Source: Ceratodon purpureus
Lineage: Eukaryota; Streptophyta; Bryopsida; Pseudoditrichales; Ditrichaceae
NCBI GenBank assembly: GCA_014871385.1
Contig: CM026424.1
Coordinates: 20,055,321-20,119,320, forward strand
Reading direction: 5' to 3'
DNA: 64,000 bases
Numbering within the stretch: position 1 is the stretch's first letter; every line of letters begins with the position of its first letter. The notes under the pieces were generated by a model. The model had not been told where the DNA came from, made no database searches, and was given only the letters and a program-made list of their open reading frames with translations. A program made the position numbers and the translations under genes. Below are positions 10,913 through 23,289 of this stretch, one piece after another.

Positions 10913-13900
10913 ATGGACGGGCGTCTCCCTCTAAGCAGCGACACCCGAGTTCGTATGCGTGATCGAAAACTAGAGTCGAGAGAGAGAGCCATAGCTGAGA
11001 GACAGAGACGGACTCACCGGGACTGTCCATGCAACATCTGCCTGGGTTTGAACCACTCGCGGAGGTCTCACGCAGCTATTGCGTATCATCTGGCAACATA
11101 CGGCCGCCACCCATATCATCGTGGGAGCACTCTGGTTTGATTCTGGAATCCCTACACCAAAAGTACTGTCCATTTTGTTGACGATACTCGTGTGTCCCCT
11201 CAAACTCCGAGGAAGTCAGTCGTCTATACAGACGTATGTAATATCAACTTCAATTCGCGCAATTTCATTAAATCTGAATGGTTTACGCTGTCCCAGTAAG
11301 CGAATCACTTTGTATTCTTGCAGGGGTGGCCGTCAGACGAATCAGATGGGGAATGGGATACGTCCATACGAGATGGATTCGGAATTCAGGGAGACGGATT
11401 TCTCGGACAGTTTCAGGCTCCCCTGGACCAGGATCTGCCCATGCCAGAACTGGTGCAGCATGCGTTCCATCTTTATGATGGCTTGGATGGTCAAATTGGT
11501 GCGGCCGCGGTTTCTGAAGGTGGGGACGATGTCCCTCCTGATCCCCCGAACGAGCAGGACCCTACCCATGGCACGGACGATATGGGTGATGTGAATTGCC
11601 GCATGGGTGACGCTGCAGACGAAGAGAACCACGGCCCAGCTATTCCAGCAGACAATGAGCCTGGACACCGCACAGCAGAGAGGCAATTAGGAGCAGATTC
11701 GGTGGATGACGACATAGCCGCCATGGAGGCCGGTTACGTTGCAGAACGGGAGCTTTTAGAAGAGAGTGCAAGGACCCCCCTATTCGCGGGTGCCAAATTG
11801 ACTCAACTGAGCAGCACACTACTCCTCTTAAATTGCCTGAGAACACATGGGGCTTCTAATGCGCTAGTGAATGAGCTATTTCAACTACTCCGAAACAGTG
11901 TTCTACCATCTGTGAATTCACTCCCGCAGTCTGAGTATGGAGCTTCGAAGATTCTAAAACAATTAGGCCTGGCATACAATACCATACATGTATGCCCTGG
12001 CCCTAAGTCCTGCATGCTCTTCAGGGGAGAGAGCTCTGAGTTACAACAGTGCTCATCATGTGGAGCAGACAGGTACCGTAGGGTAGGAAACAGTAAGGTG
12101 CCAGCGAAGGTTTTGAGACACTTCCCGCTGATTCCAAGATTGGAACGCATGTTCAGCACACCAGTTCAAGCCTCCTTCATGACGTCTCACGCACGCCTGA
12201 CTAGCACGGACGACGGCATGCGAGGCGCTTACGATTCCCATCAATGGAAGTTCATCAACTGGCGATGGTGGGAGGAATTTGCAAGAGAAGATCGGAACAT
12301 CAGGTTAGGTCTTGCGACTGATGGAGTGAATCCTTTCTCTGTGAAACGCTCAACTCACAGCACCTGGCCCGTTCTTTTAATGAACTACAACTTGCCTCCG
12401 TGGATGGTCACAAAAAAACATTTTATCATGCTAAGCTTGATAATCCCGGGGAAGAGGTCTGTAACAGGTGAGAATTTCCCCGTTTATATGCAGCCTTTAA
12501 TAGATGAACTCCAATTGTTGTGGTCACGGGGAGTCCAAGTTCAAGATGCTGCGAGGTACGGGGGCTCTTCTTCTTTCAACATGAAAGCCATACTTATGTG
12601 GACTTGTCATGATTTTCCTGCATACGGCATTGTTGCCGGATGCGTGACCAAGGGGTACAAGGGGTGCCCCATATGTGCCAAGAATACTATCTCTCGAAGA
12701 TCATCAGCATTGAAGAAGTCAGTATATGACAACCAGCATCGACGCTGGCTGCCCCCACAACATCCATGGCGTACCAACAGGACAGCTTTCGATGGAGAAG
12801 ATGAATTGCGGACTCCTCCGGAACCAATAACCGTCGAGGAAACGATGAGATGGGGTCGGCTCCGGGAGTCCTTTGTATTGAGAGGTTCTTCTCCAAAATC
12901 TGAAGATCCTGCTCGAGAGTATGGTGTGAAACGAGTGTCGTGCTTATTCGCTTTACCTTACTGGGAGGTTCAATTTCCATACTCTGTACCCCATTCGATC
13001 TCAGTTTGCATCTACCAGGATGGTTGTTTGTTATTTTAAATCGATATGTTGCAATTTCTTTACATGTGTAATGCGAATGGTTTTCTTTTCAGGAGCTGCC
13101 CATACGAAATACTCTCGATGTGATGCACATCGAGAGAAACATATCTGACAACCTGTTGAAGCATTTGTTCGGCGAGAAGGATACCGCAGCTTTGAGGCGA
13201 GATATGGAAGAGGCTGGGAGGATGCCTAATTTACATCTCATTCCCACGGAGAGCGGGGACTTCATCAAGCCGCGTGCACCTTTTGTATTCAGTAGCAGCG
13301 AGAGACAAAGCTTTCTCTCAATGGTATCCTCTACGAGGGTGCCATCAGGTTACAGCTCAACCCTGATTAAACATGTGGGAGAATTACGTTTATCTGGCTT
13401 GAAGAGCCACGATCACCACATACTTATTCAGCAAATACTCCCCGCAGCTGTAAGGCACTTACTGACGAAGGGGGTGAGGGAGACAATCATCCGCGTAGGG
13501 AAATTGTTCAAAAGAATTTGTGCGAAGGTTATTTTCAAATCTGACCTCCCTTCCCTGTATACGGATAGTGCAGAAACCTTATGTATGCTAGAAATGTTCT
13601 TTCCACCTGGATTCTTCGACGTCATGCCACATCTTATTGTCCACTTGGTTCGGGAATTAGAGATTTGCGGTCCAGTTCATTCCCGATGGTGTTATTTCGT
13701 TGAAAGATACCTTGGTCAGTTGACCAAGTATGTCCGGGATAAGTCGAAACCGGAGGCCGGGATGGCCTCCGGCTATATGATTGACGAAAGTCTCGGATTT
13801 GTGACTGAGTACTTTTCTCTGTACAAGCACACACGACGCCGCGTGTGGGACCCGGAGGAAGAATTAAGGGACGCAGGAGAACTCCTTCGAGGGACCCCGA

Positions 13901-16039
13901 AGGAGAGGCGCTTATCAGCAGTCGAACGCCAACACGTCCACGACTATGTACTAAAGCATTCGGTCTTCACTGCTGAATTATTACAGTACGTTAACTTCCA
14001 ATCATTTGACTATTCCGAATTTTTTCATAACCAAGCCTGTCATACTCATTATTTTGCTGCTTAGAATGTTATGTACGTGTGGTTTGCTGGTATCGACTGT
14101 ACTCGTCATTCCGTTGGTCCATCGTCCAACGTCGATTTCTGTTTAGTCGTTTGTTATTCACTGTAGATGGAGTCCAAAAAAAGTATGTTTCCGTTTATGT
14201 CCTGGTTATTCCCGCATGTTCCAGTGTACTCCCTGTTATAATTGCTCTATCGACATATTCTACTCTTACGCGTTTGTTTTTCATACTCGGTTCGGAGTAG
14301 CCATACCCTGTAACAAATAATAGTTACGTTTTTGTAAAAATACAGCGTGCACTTTGTTTCTCACCTATGAAGAGTAGTAATGGTTTTGTAAATCATAATA
14401 TCTGATCAGAAATGTTGACGGCATCTAGTATCTTTATATAATTTTTTCTCTACCGTGAATATGGTGTTCCCCCGAATTGATTACTCATTCGGGTGTTTGC
14501 TAATTCGCATGTATATAATCTGCTTCTTAGTGACAGTGAAATCAATCCCGAAACACTGTTGCGTCATTAATCAGAGCATCCATCTAATGATATGTACCAG
14601 GAATGGGCAATCGCTTAGTTGATATACAATTGTAGTTTTTTCCTTCGACGTATTCAATTTATTCTCTAGCCGTGCATTCGCTAAGTTGTCGAAAATCCTG
14701 GTCGTTATTTTAATTAACGAGAGAACCCTGGATTGTTCAATCTGGGTAACGATCAGCTCGAACGTGGTGTTCGAGTCTGTAGTATAACTGTGTGGGAATT
14801 CGATTCGTGGTCTGTTATTACTTGTGCGATGCCTGTCCATGTCTTTCGATGTAGTTTGCAACCGAATCAATGGAATTTTTGGTTCACATGTATTTCACAT
14901 TGATCTTGTTCATTATGTCATTAAGATACCGTGCTTTAATGTATTGTGGTCCACCTGAGTTGTAGTATGTTACTAATCTGGATGTACATTGCACGAATTA
15001 TCGTAGGGGGAACATCAGTTTGCACTCTTTAATTGCCCGCCGTGGACAGTGTAATGTTCCATGTTTAAGAGGATTGGCAAACTTAGGTCGGTGATGTCTA
15101 TAAAACTTTCGTTGCCAATTCGATAGATAAACCACTAATAGTATTTTATACGTGAACCCCTGTTCCTGCAGGGCTTGGGAAGAAGAGAATGGTCAATGGC
15201 AGCAGAGCAGGGAACATTTCAGAAGAACCTCCCGTGTTGGACGCCGTAGACCTCTTCAGTACGATTACCCTGTGCACCTAGCCGCCCCCTTCCCTTCTTT
15301 CGCAGCATGGTTAAATGAACGTGTAAGATCCTTGAGGCAAGAGGGATTTCCGATTTCAGAGGAGCTTAAAGAATTGCACTGCCCTCCTAGTACCGTCACC
15401 CTGTCGTACCCGGCGATGTGGTCACACGGTTGTCATTTCCGTTGTCAAGGAAGTGGAGCCGACCCTTACGTTACCTTCGACTGTGGAATTGCAGCTGTGA
15501 CAGAAGATTCCAGTACGTTAGATGTCGGCATTTTAAAAGACATTCTCCTTGTGACTTATGGAAAATTGAGCTGTGTAGTAATGCGCGCTGAATGGATGAA
15601 GGCAAGCGACCAAGGGAGGGCCACGGTTCGTAAGGATAGGTTGGGATTCTGGTCAGTCTTGTACGACGCCAGGGATAACACACGTCGGCAAAATCCATTT
15701 GTGTTTCCGTCTACGGTTTCACAAGTATACTTCATGAACGACAGTAATAATCCGTCCTGGAAAGTGGTCCTTCATCACGAACCTCGAACCAGACGAGTCA
15801 CTGAAGAGAAAGAGTTTGTGGACATCGACATCGCAGGAGAAAGTTTCCCACTCCCTACCGGAATTGGTCATACGGACGAGGGAACGGCTTCCACCAGAGA
15901 TGCTCCTAATGTAGAGGGTGAATTTTTGGCAGCAGGATGCGTTCCACCACTAGAACGAGAGTTTGTCCCGGAAGATGAGGACGCATTCTTCGACGACGAT
16001 GGCTATGAGGATGAAATGGAGCTTCAATACGTAGAGTGA
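10913..16039 (+). CDS. CACTA TNP2-type transposase, four exons, about 1,208 aa
   Basis: Exons 10,913-11,134, 11,324-12,967, 13,093-13,985 and 15,172-16,039 join with GT-AG borders into one 1,208-codon frame. Exon 1 carries the transposase-associated N-terminal domain (DCPCNICL, near residues 37-44). Exon 2 holds the TNP2 core: LATDGVNPF and CHDFPAYG supply conserved acidic residues and KGCPICAKN the Cys pair. Exon 3 begins ELPIRNTLDVMHIERN, the next conserved block, and continues into a DUF4218 region (FFPPGFFDVMPHLIVHLVRE, then ERYLGQLTKYVRDK). Exon 4 has a DUF4216-type domain (SQVYFMNDSNNPSWKVV) and an acidic tail. This order is that of complete plant CACTA transposases, which cut and paste the element by binding its ends. 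No stop or frameshift was found, so the gene may be young or active. The exon 1 donor (CTG/GTTTGA) is weak and is the least certain join. Confidence 0.88.
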
Positions 16040-18679
16040 TGCCTTTGGAGTGGAGGCCGAAGTACTTCGCTCAGAGCATCATGGGTACGGTTCTGAACAT
16101 CATTGGTACAGACTGGGTCCTTTTTTTCTGGTTGCGCATGGGAATTAGAGATATAACTATACCGTGGTCTAGAATCTATATCGTGGTTGTTTAAAATCAT
16201 CTTATAACTGTGGAATTGTTCATGATTCTAGGCAAATTGTCGGACATGACATTTCGTTACCAAGCAAACAAGAACTGCAGTTTAACATTTCACCGAAAAA
16301 ATCTTTACCATACGTTGTCCCTTTTCGGTTTCAAGAGTGTTCTACTCATACGGTGTACAGTTTAGAAAGTTGTTTTTACACGTACAAGTTTCCTGAATTT
16401 TATTCTTGTGTCCATCCAGTTCACAGGCGCACGATTGCGAAAATAGAGAAAATCAACGTCCCGATCACCATGAGGGAGTAACCTCAGTTTCTCCCAAAAC
16501 AATTATTTGGTTCTAGGCTAAGTGGCCATGCATGTGTACTGAATGATATTCTGATATGGCTACGAACGCTATTTTCGATGATGAAGGAAGACATACATAT
16601 GCATTCTGCGTGAGTATGTCTCCCGAATGAGTGTCGTAGAGTATGCTGCATCCTTTTATCCCCTGGTTTTTTTGCACTATTGACCAAATGTCCACGATAG
16701 TAGTCTGTTTGTTAAAAACTCCTGCAGTCACTTGTCTGTTTTACTCTGTCTGTCCTCCACAGTACCGTAGCCAGAACTGTCTGAGTCCGTCATTCTCATA
16801 AGTTCTCTCATTCTAAGCATGACACATCTTTCAAGTCATCTGTGTCGTCATACATTCACTCTTTAAATTTTTTTCCATTTAAAGTCGGGACTTAAGCTAT
16901 ATCAGTTCTACGATTTCGCAGTCACGAGGTCAAGGTGTTTTTTTCCTTTGATATCTTTATCACAAATCTTATGGGGAAAAAGGATACAGTGTCTTCTGCC
17001 GCTCGTTTCTGAGGACACCTAGTCGCACTAGCGTTAGTTACTGAGAATTTCGCAGACGTCTTTACTCTTCGGTCTGTTATTCTTCTCGAAATTGAAAATT
17101 GTGAGGACGTATTCTGAGAATATGGCGGTCTTCGTTGCTCACTCCAGGATTTAATTTGTGAGATTACACGTGGGGACAGTGATCTACAATTCGAAGTGTA
17201 CCTACATATGTCCAGTAGTTTATGTTTACTATGACCACGTTGTATATGGTTCTGTATTTTGTTTTTTACAAATTCAAATCTGAGTTATCTGTTATTGCTC
17301 TCATTGAAAGAACTGACTGCTGTGGGTTGACACTGGAATGGCCGGTTTGCCTCGAGGAGCTTCTGAATGCGAATTCGTAATGCGAGTATTAAATGGAGAT
17401 GCCATCCTTAAAGAAATTGAGGTATGAACCGGTAAGAAAGCCGTAGCATTTGTCGGAATTTGGAATGTCACCATCCCATCTTACCGAATCTGGGCAAGTA
17501 CATGTTATATTGGGTCTATTCAGAAGTGGGTGTTCATTTCCTCCTTTTCACCTGTAGTGGACGTGCGATGTCGTTGAAGGGGATAGTTATGACAGGAATT
17601 ATCCGAAATGTTAAGAAGATTGTTTCTTGAATCTTTTAGCCGTCTGCTACAATTTCGTTGGACAGACTAGAATTTCAGTGACAGTCACAGGACTTACGGT
17701 TGTTTACAAACATGAACAATGAACGGCACGAATGTGTTCACGCAATCAGTGATGTGATTTGAGACTATTTTAAATTGATAATGAATCACGTGTAAGTTGT
17801 ACACGATCACTGAAGTCTGCCTTGCCTCCACTGTAGTATCCTGGATGTCTGCCTCGTCGAGTGCATTTCTTATTCGTTAGTGTAGACTCCCGTAGAAGTC
17901 TGTGACTTAGACATGAGGTCATGATCGCCATTGTTTTACTGTTCTGCGTCATCATGAAACAGGGGAAGTGTGCTGAGTTTCTCTTGCCCAACTACGGTCA
18001 GTAAGCACTATGCATATTGACAGTCACGGTGAGAGAACAACGACTGACATGATATTAATATTCCTGGGTTGCTTCACGTTGTTTATTTGAGATTGCATTC
18101 CACGATTCCGTCATGGCCCTCCGTAGTAAACACCGCCGACTCTAACGACCTCACGGACTTAGATATGGCCGAAGATTTACGGATAACGATACAGTCTTAC
18201 TGTTTAGGCGAACAATTAACATTCCCTGAAGGCTATGTCGATTATGGTAGCCTGTAATGTCTCCAGTTCATTCCCGATGTTTTCAGGTATTCGACTCCTG
18301 TTCTTTCGTTTCGTACACGTCCACTGATATGTGGGATCCATGTTAATGGACAAAAATGTGGGAGAGGGGGGGGGTGCGGTGGAGGGGTGGTGTTGGGTCG
18401 GTTTTGGGGGTTGGGGGATCCAGCCTTAAGTCACGGAAGACTATTAAGAATAACAGTATCGTGAGGTATTAGTGTGTCCTATGTTAGAACTCGGTAGATA
18501 TTGTTAATGAGGTCGTTGTTTTATGCTGTCACAATCAGCAATAAATAGGCTGCGTTCTCATCAATTACCCTGCGAGGTTTGACGGCATACCTGAGCGAAT
18601 TCGGTTGCTCTTAATGCATAACCTAATATGCAACACGTCAAATCCAGGGGCCCGACCTCATAGAGTGTTCGTTGTGTAA
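16040..18679. other. Long spacer inside the CACTA element
   Basis: About 2.6 kb without a supported exon. A short plus-strand frame at 18,069-18,257 ends in an acidic stretch and could be a 5' exon of the gene beginning at 18,680, but I could not place its splice sites. The G-rich tract at 18,358-18,419 lies here. Confidence 0.3.
18358..18419 (+). repeat. G-rich tract, potential G-quadruplex
   Basis: A G-run of about nine bases followed by further runs of 3-5 G on the plus strand. It matches the character of 8,757-8,818. It lies about 260 bases upstream of the first supported exon of the next gene. Confidence 0.6.
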
Positions 18680-20309
18680 GCATATGCTGTGTATCCATAT
18701 CATCTGCGTGTGAGGCATTTGGGACGAACTTATCCTCCCTCCGTTGCAGAGACCGAGTCAGATTTAGCATCGCATCTTTCCGCGCACCTTTCGACAATGA
18801 CTCTCGAGGGAAGGAGGGGATGGTACAGAGATTTCTTAATACTTCCGAATACCGGATTTGTTCCAGGGAAAGGACCGAGGACAATGTATCCGAAAACAGT
18901 TTGCAGAGAGCGTCTGGGTCCAACTGCTCAGAATGGGCGATATCCTTGGCGACATCATTTCCAGCCAGCGTATCAAAGCTACATTGAAGAGTTGTTTGAG
19001 AGAGTCTATCAGCGGAAGCTTGGTGGGAACGAACTACTACCGTGGCACTTTGCTCGTGGTGTACTGTCCGAATTCGATGGTGTAACAGTTAACTGGGCTC
19101 AATACGCTGTATCGTTAAGACGTGGAGGAGGCCGGGACGCAGCAGTGAAGATCTTGCCAAAATTCAAACACCTCCGTCGGCCGGTGCCTTGGGCGCATCC
19201 TCGACCCCTTCCGCAGGGTACTTCCTCAGAAACATCTTCCGTAAGTGTACTTCTCCACGCACTCGCTTGCCGAACAAACACCCACATGAAAAACCGATTT
19301 CCAGGTCTGTTTTCATGTCGATTAGAATTCAGTTTGTCCTCTTTAGGTTGCCACAGGTGGAACTTGGATAGATCTTCGATATAAGTATGTATGGTTCACA
19401 ACTACATCCCGTCTTTGCTGTTTCTTCCATTTCCGTAGTTCAAAGACTTCCGCTGTATTCTTGTGTAAACTGCCATTGTTTGTATCTGTTCGCCGAAACC
19501 TCAAAATTATGTACGGCGTTTTATTCCACGTTGTGGCTGATGCACTGGTGGACTTGTCACAGGACTGGCGACGCGCCTTTGTGCATCTCCCGAAACCGCC
19601 TCAACAAACGAACCATCAAGCTGCAGACGCCAGAGCTCCATCAGCAGGCCCGTCGATTCCGAAACAGAAATCACCGAAGATAAGCAGAGGATGTCAGAGA
19701 TCGCAAAGGAACAGCCCGTCTGAGGCAGAAGCTGATAGACAACGACCTCCACCCAATCTTGCTATTCAAGGTCTCGCCAGACTCACGGACTCCATACGGA
19801 ATTTAGCACATGAACGGCGTCAAAGAGCAGCTTTTGAGAGCGCAGAAGCGAAGGATAAATTGCGCATAGCCAGCGAGAGTCTGGAGGCTGGACGATCCAA
19901 GCTCCATGGCCTACACAAAAATTACAGAACATGGAGTGACATGGTTCCGTCCGCTGAGAGTGCCCACAAACGCGCTACAGCTATGAGAGTGAATGCAGTG
20001 CAGTCCGAATGCACGAGAAATTTATCCGGATACACAGGCGACGACACATCGAGGACCTCCGAAGCACATAAAATACTCGACGACACAGTGGCCATTGCAG
20101 CAGTGAATCTGAACTTCGTGAATGACCGACTTCAGCAATTCCGAGAGTCCATGGCTACGCAGGAAAGGAATTTGGCAACGTTAGAAGCAGCATACTTCGC
20201 CGTCCGTGAAGAATCAAACCGAAAATACGAGGTACTACAAACAGAGATCGCGAAGATGGACGCACTGATTGAATTCCTCGCTCACCCAGATTTCTTCGAC
20301 ACAACTTGA
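18680..20309 (+). CDS. CACTA accessory coiled-coil protein (5' end unresolved)
   Basis: A first supported exon at 18,680-19,240 ends at an excellent donor (CTTCC/GTAAGTG). A second, 19,563-20,309, follows a CACAG acceptor in phase 0 and ends at a stop. Exon 1 encodes an aromatic and basic region (GRRGWYRDFLILPNTGFVPG; WRHHFQPAYQSYIEELFERV). Exon 2 encodes a proline-rich linker (HLPKPPQQ) and then a long, charged, probably coiled-coil C-terminus (ERNLATLEAAYFAVREESNR). The frame is open at 18,680 without an ATG just before it, so at least one upstream exon is missing. Position next to the transposase and the coiled coil suggest a TnpA-like DNA-binding partner; this is inference. Confidence 0.5.
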
Positions 20310-21201
20310 ATCCAAGACGGCTAGTACAAATCGGAGCCCCAAAAAGAATTCAGTCGATAGCTCACCCCGGAGAAGTGGAAAGAAAACGTTGCTACTTTCA
20401 CTAAATTTTCTACGGCATTCTTGAACCAGGACATAGCGTTTCTAAGATTATCCGTTACTGTACAGAAGACCATCGGATACGTAGTTAGAGATTGCCGTGG
20501 GGTGTGTTATGAGTTCACAGGACTAGCCCCGGATCATTAGACACAGAGGACAATACCCATCGAATTTACAGTAATTGAACAATCGAATTGATCATATTGA
20601 AGACTTTAAATTTTTTGTTATGAGACAACTGAACTCCTTCTAGAATTCCACATTGCCAGCTGAAATGTTGACGGTTACTAGTACACGTGGTGTCCGTTGT
20701 GATAGCTTCGCAGCTGCTCTACTCCGCGGTATCATGCCTTCAAAATGTCCGGAATGAGCTAATTAGTGGACCCGGGACATATACCCGGCGTCTGACCAGC
20801 ATACCTATCCTACCAGAACATGAACCCGGGTATAAGGGGTACTTCCATCAGGATTTTCCTACCATCCAGCAGTTTCAACCGACCTCACTTTCTGACACGT
20901 TCAACTTACCCACGCATGTAAAGCAAGTTCCACATCGCGGGTCCCTCGGCCGGCTCACACAGAAACCCCTGCCCCCACTCAAATTGCACCCGCGTTTTCA
21001 ATGCAAAGCTGTCGGGGTCCCCCATTTTCGACACTAGCCAATCAACACCTTCTGCAGATGACCATGAAATTTTCTGGTCACCAATCTTGGTCAGATCGCC
21101 CCCGTTTTCCACTAGTGTCTCAAATGTTAGTTTTTTTAGCTTGACTCCAGGTATCAATTCTAGAAGACAATGTCAATATAATGAGATCAATGTTGTGCTT
21201 G
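20310..21201. other. Right end of the CACTA element and transition to AT-rich DNA
   Basis: Non-coding. Between 20,760 and 20,850 there are repeated CCCGGG-type motifs (GACCCGGG, ATACCCGG, AACCCGGGTAT). Read on the minus strand they resemble 315-380 at the left of the window. Base composition drops to AT-rich shortly after. The element terminus is probably here but is not pinned down. Confidence 0.35.
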
Positions 21202-22126
21202 TTAACCCCTAAACGACCAAGCTGTTTTCTAACCTCCAAAATCAAAAACTGCGATTTTCTACCACCTTGTTGAAATTAAGGTACAAGTAAAGTTTTTACT
21301 ATTTTTTTGTACTTCCAGCCGTAGGATCTTAGACCTATTTGTTATCAAAAATACTCTGTAAAATTTCAGCCATTGGATCTTAACCATTTGTGAGATCATA
21401 ACATTCAAAGTTGATGCAAGTTTTTTTTGGGCAGACATAGTCTACTTTGTGCAAAGGGGGACTTGATGATTGTTACCCCAAAAGTTTGGCTCATATTTTT
21501 TTCCATGTAGATAAAACAGTTGAGAACACCCATGCAAAATTTTAGATACTCATTTGGCTTTTTGAACCTTCATGCAATTTATTTTCTAGAAATAAGCATG
21601 AAAACAATGATTCAAAAAAACCAAGATTTTGTCAATTTTATTTGGTTTTTGGAAAAAATGAATGGTGAGAAGGTACCTTTACAAGTTTTTGAATTACTGG
21701 AAAAAACAAAATTGAAAAATTCATAAATCTCAAATTTTGGCAAATTTATAAAAAAAAAAAAATGGAAAATTATAGAAAACTATGAACCTTAGCCTTGTAT
21801 TTTTTGGAGGCTGCCCTTGAGAAATTGGGAAATTGTTTTACTTGGATCACTTGGGAATTCTAATATGAATTTGGTTATGGAGTAGCTTTCAAAAAAAAAA
21901 ATTCAAAAAAAATTCAAAAATAAAAAGTTTTTTTCTGCCCGCCCGAAGGCTGAAAACTAAAATTTGCATTTAAAACTTCGAAATTTGGAATTTGACTTTG
22001 CAATTTTTCCCACATAGGGAACATCCTGTAAAAATCTTAAGTAAAAATATCATGTTTTACCCCTTTATCTAAGCTGCCCGAAATAGCAAAAAGCCATTTT
22101 GGTGGCCGTGGTCGTTTAGGGGTTAA
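21202..22126. mobile_element. TTAA-bounded inverted-repeat element, copy 1 (925 bp)
   Basis: The element begins TTAACCCCTAAACGACCA and ends TGGTCGTTTAGGGGTTAA (one mismatch within this end block), giving near-perfect terminal inverted repeats of about 18 bases with TTAA at each edge. There is no significant ORF, so it is non-autonomous. Internally it shares ordered blocks with the copy at 41,958-42,893, for example CCTCCAAAA near the left end and GCTGCCCGAAA near the right end. TTAA flanks with CCC-starting repeats are the layout of piggyBac elements. The superfamily is inferred from that layout only. Confidence 0.8.
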
Positions 22127-22975
22127 GTGAAGCTTGCATAAGCTACATGGACCGTGTAAAACATTGGCTACCTTGTAAGATATGTCTAATGCATCACAAT
22201 TTTATATATCATAAATAGAAGAAAATATTTTTTTAATATCCTTTGAATAGAGTGTAAATTATGAAAGTCGATGTTTCAAAGTGTTCAAAAATTAAACATT
22301 ACAACGTCTATGTCATGCAACTCAATCTGTATTCGTTGACTTGAATTATGGAAAGAATGTTTTTTGCTTTCTAATGGCTCATATCTTTTGAATGCTTCAC
22401 CGTCCAAATCAGAAAACTAACAAAAAAACAGGCTCATGGTTTAGGTGTCATCACCACATGCACTTCTTCGCAATCTCCACAAGTTTTCGGTTGCCAAGAC
22501 ATAATATCTTGCATGTTTTGAAGCAATCTTCACATAGGAATTGTCTCAGTGATTGAGCCACAAGAAGCAACTACATGAATCAGTATTCGGCATGTTGAAT
22601 GTGGAGCAACTTAGTCATGAAACAGTGACCGATAAATTAGAACTAGTCTTGTTCAATTGATTCAACTGATGCAATTGATGCAATTGAATAACTAACTAAA
22701 TATGAATACTCCTAACCTTGTGACTTGAGTTGCTTGCTCTGCACTGCCAAGCCATCTTTCCCAAATCAACTGCTTCACCTGACAACGCTAACATGTTCTA
22801 CACCTGAATTCAATCATCATAACAAGGCCTTTACAGGCTCTGAACACGGATTTTGGCTGGTTTTCGAGGCTGTGAAAGATTTTGTCAATGAGATCATCCA
22901 CATGGTGTATGGGCACCATGGGGCTTTTTCTTGGGAGAATTCATATTACATAACCAGGGATGACACCAATTGCAG
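22127..22975. other. AT-rich spacer upstream of an unidentified gene 3' end
   Basis: No firm exon. A plus-strand frame up to 22,994 includes FWLVFEAVKDFVNEIIHM near 22,850-22,903, followed by a GTGTAT donor-like site. It does not join in frame with the exon at 22,976, so it is left unannotated. Confidence 0.25.
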
Positions 22976-23289
22976 GCAGGCTACTAATAGTTGACAGTGA
23001 AGTCACATACGGGAAAGGTCTTCCAGATTTGAATCCAAGCATCATCGTCCACCATGGAGGCGAAGACTGCTGGCCGTGGGTAAAGCTGGCATCAGTGCAG
23101 GATAAGAAGAAGAGGTTGGTGTGATCTAACACTTGCAGTTGGTTTGTTGAACTTTCGTGCATTGTTAAAAAGGGTATGTGTGATAAAGGGGGGATGTTTT
23201 TCATTTGTTCATTTCGGCAGCCAATCTCCAAAGTCACCGTGAGGCTTCAAGCAGCCATCAAAGTGAAGTGCATCACATGGCCAGAGTAG
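22976..23289 (+). CDS. 3' end of an unidentified gene (two exons) or a gene relic
   Basis: An exon at 22,976-23,118 follows a good acceptor (CCAATTGCAG). It encodes a protein-like stretch with motifs LLIVDSEVTYGKGLPDLNPS and HHGGEDCWPWVKLAS. It joins in phase 0, via GTGTGA...TTCGGCAG, to a terminal exon at 23,221-23,289 (PISKVTVRLQAAIKVKC...) ending in TAG. A canonical AATAAA lies at 23,379-23,384, about 90 bases past the stop, consistent with a transcript end. I do not recognise the family. No upstream exon with matching phase was found within 300 bases, so this may be a truncated relic rather than a living gene. Confidence 0.35.

Larger units (their letters stand above)
1..20900 (+). mobile_element. 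CACTA (En/Spm-like) DNA transposon, large, left end probably outside the window
   Basis: The region is defined by a joinable TNP2 transposase gene at 10,913-16,039 surrounded by genes with no obvious cellular role on both strands. Its base composition is visibly more balanced than the AT-rich DNA beyond about 21,000. CACTA elements normally carry a TNP2/TnpD-type transposase plus one or more TnpA-type DNA-binding proteins, and the coiled-coil genes at 835-4,680 and 18,680-20,309 fit that second role by position only. I could not find a convincing CACTA...TAGTG terminal pair with a 3-bp target duplication. The left limit is therefore the window edge and the right limit (about 20,900) is a composition-based estimate. 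Weak inverted similarity between about 315-380 and 20,779-20,832 supports placing subterminal DNA there. The assignment to CACTA rests on the transposase and is firm; the boundaries are not. Confidence 0.8.

Noticed and set aside
20764-20768. TAGTG as the right terminus of the CACTA element
   Set aside because: The pentamer is common by chance, no matching CACTA end is in the window, and subterminal-like motifs continue past it.
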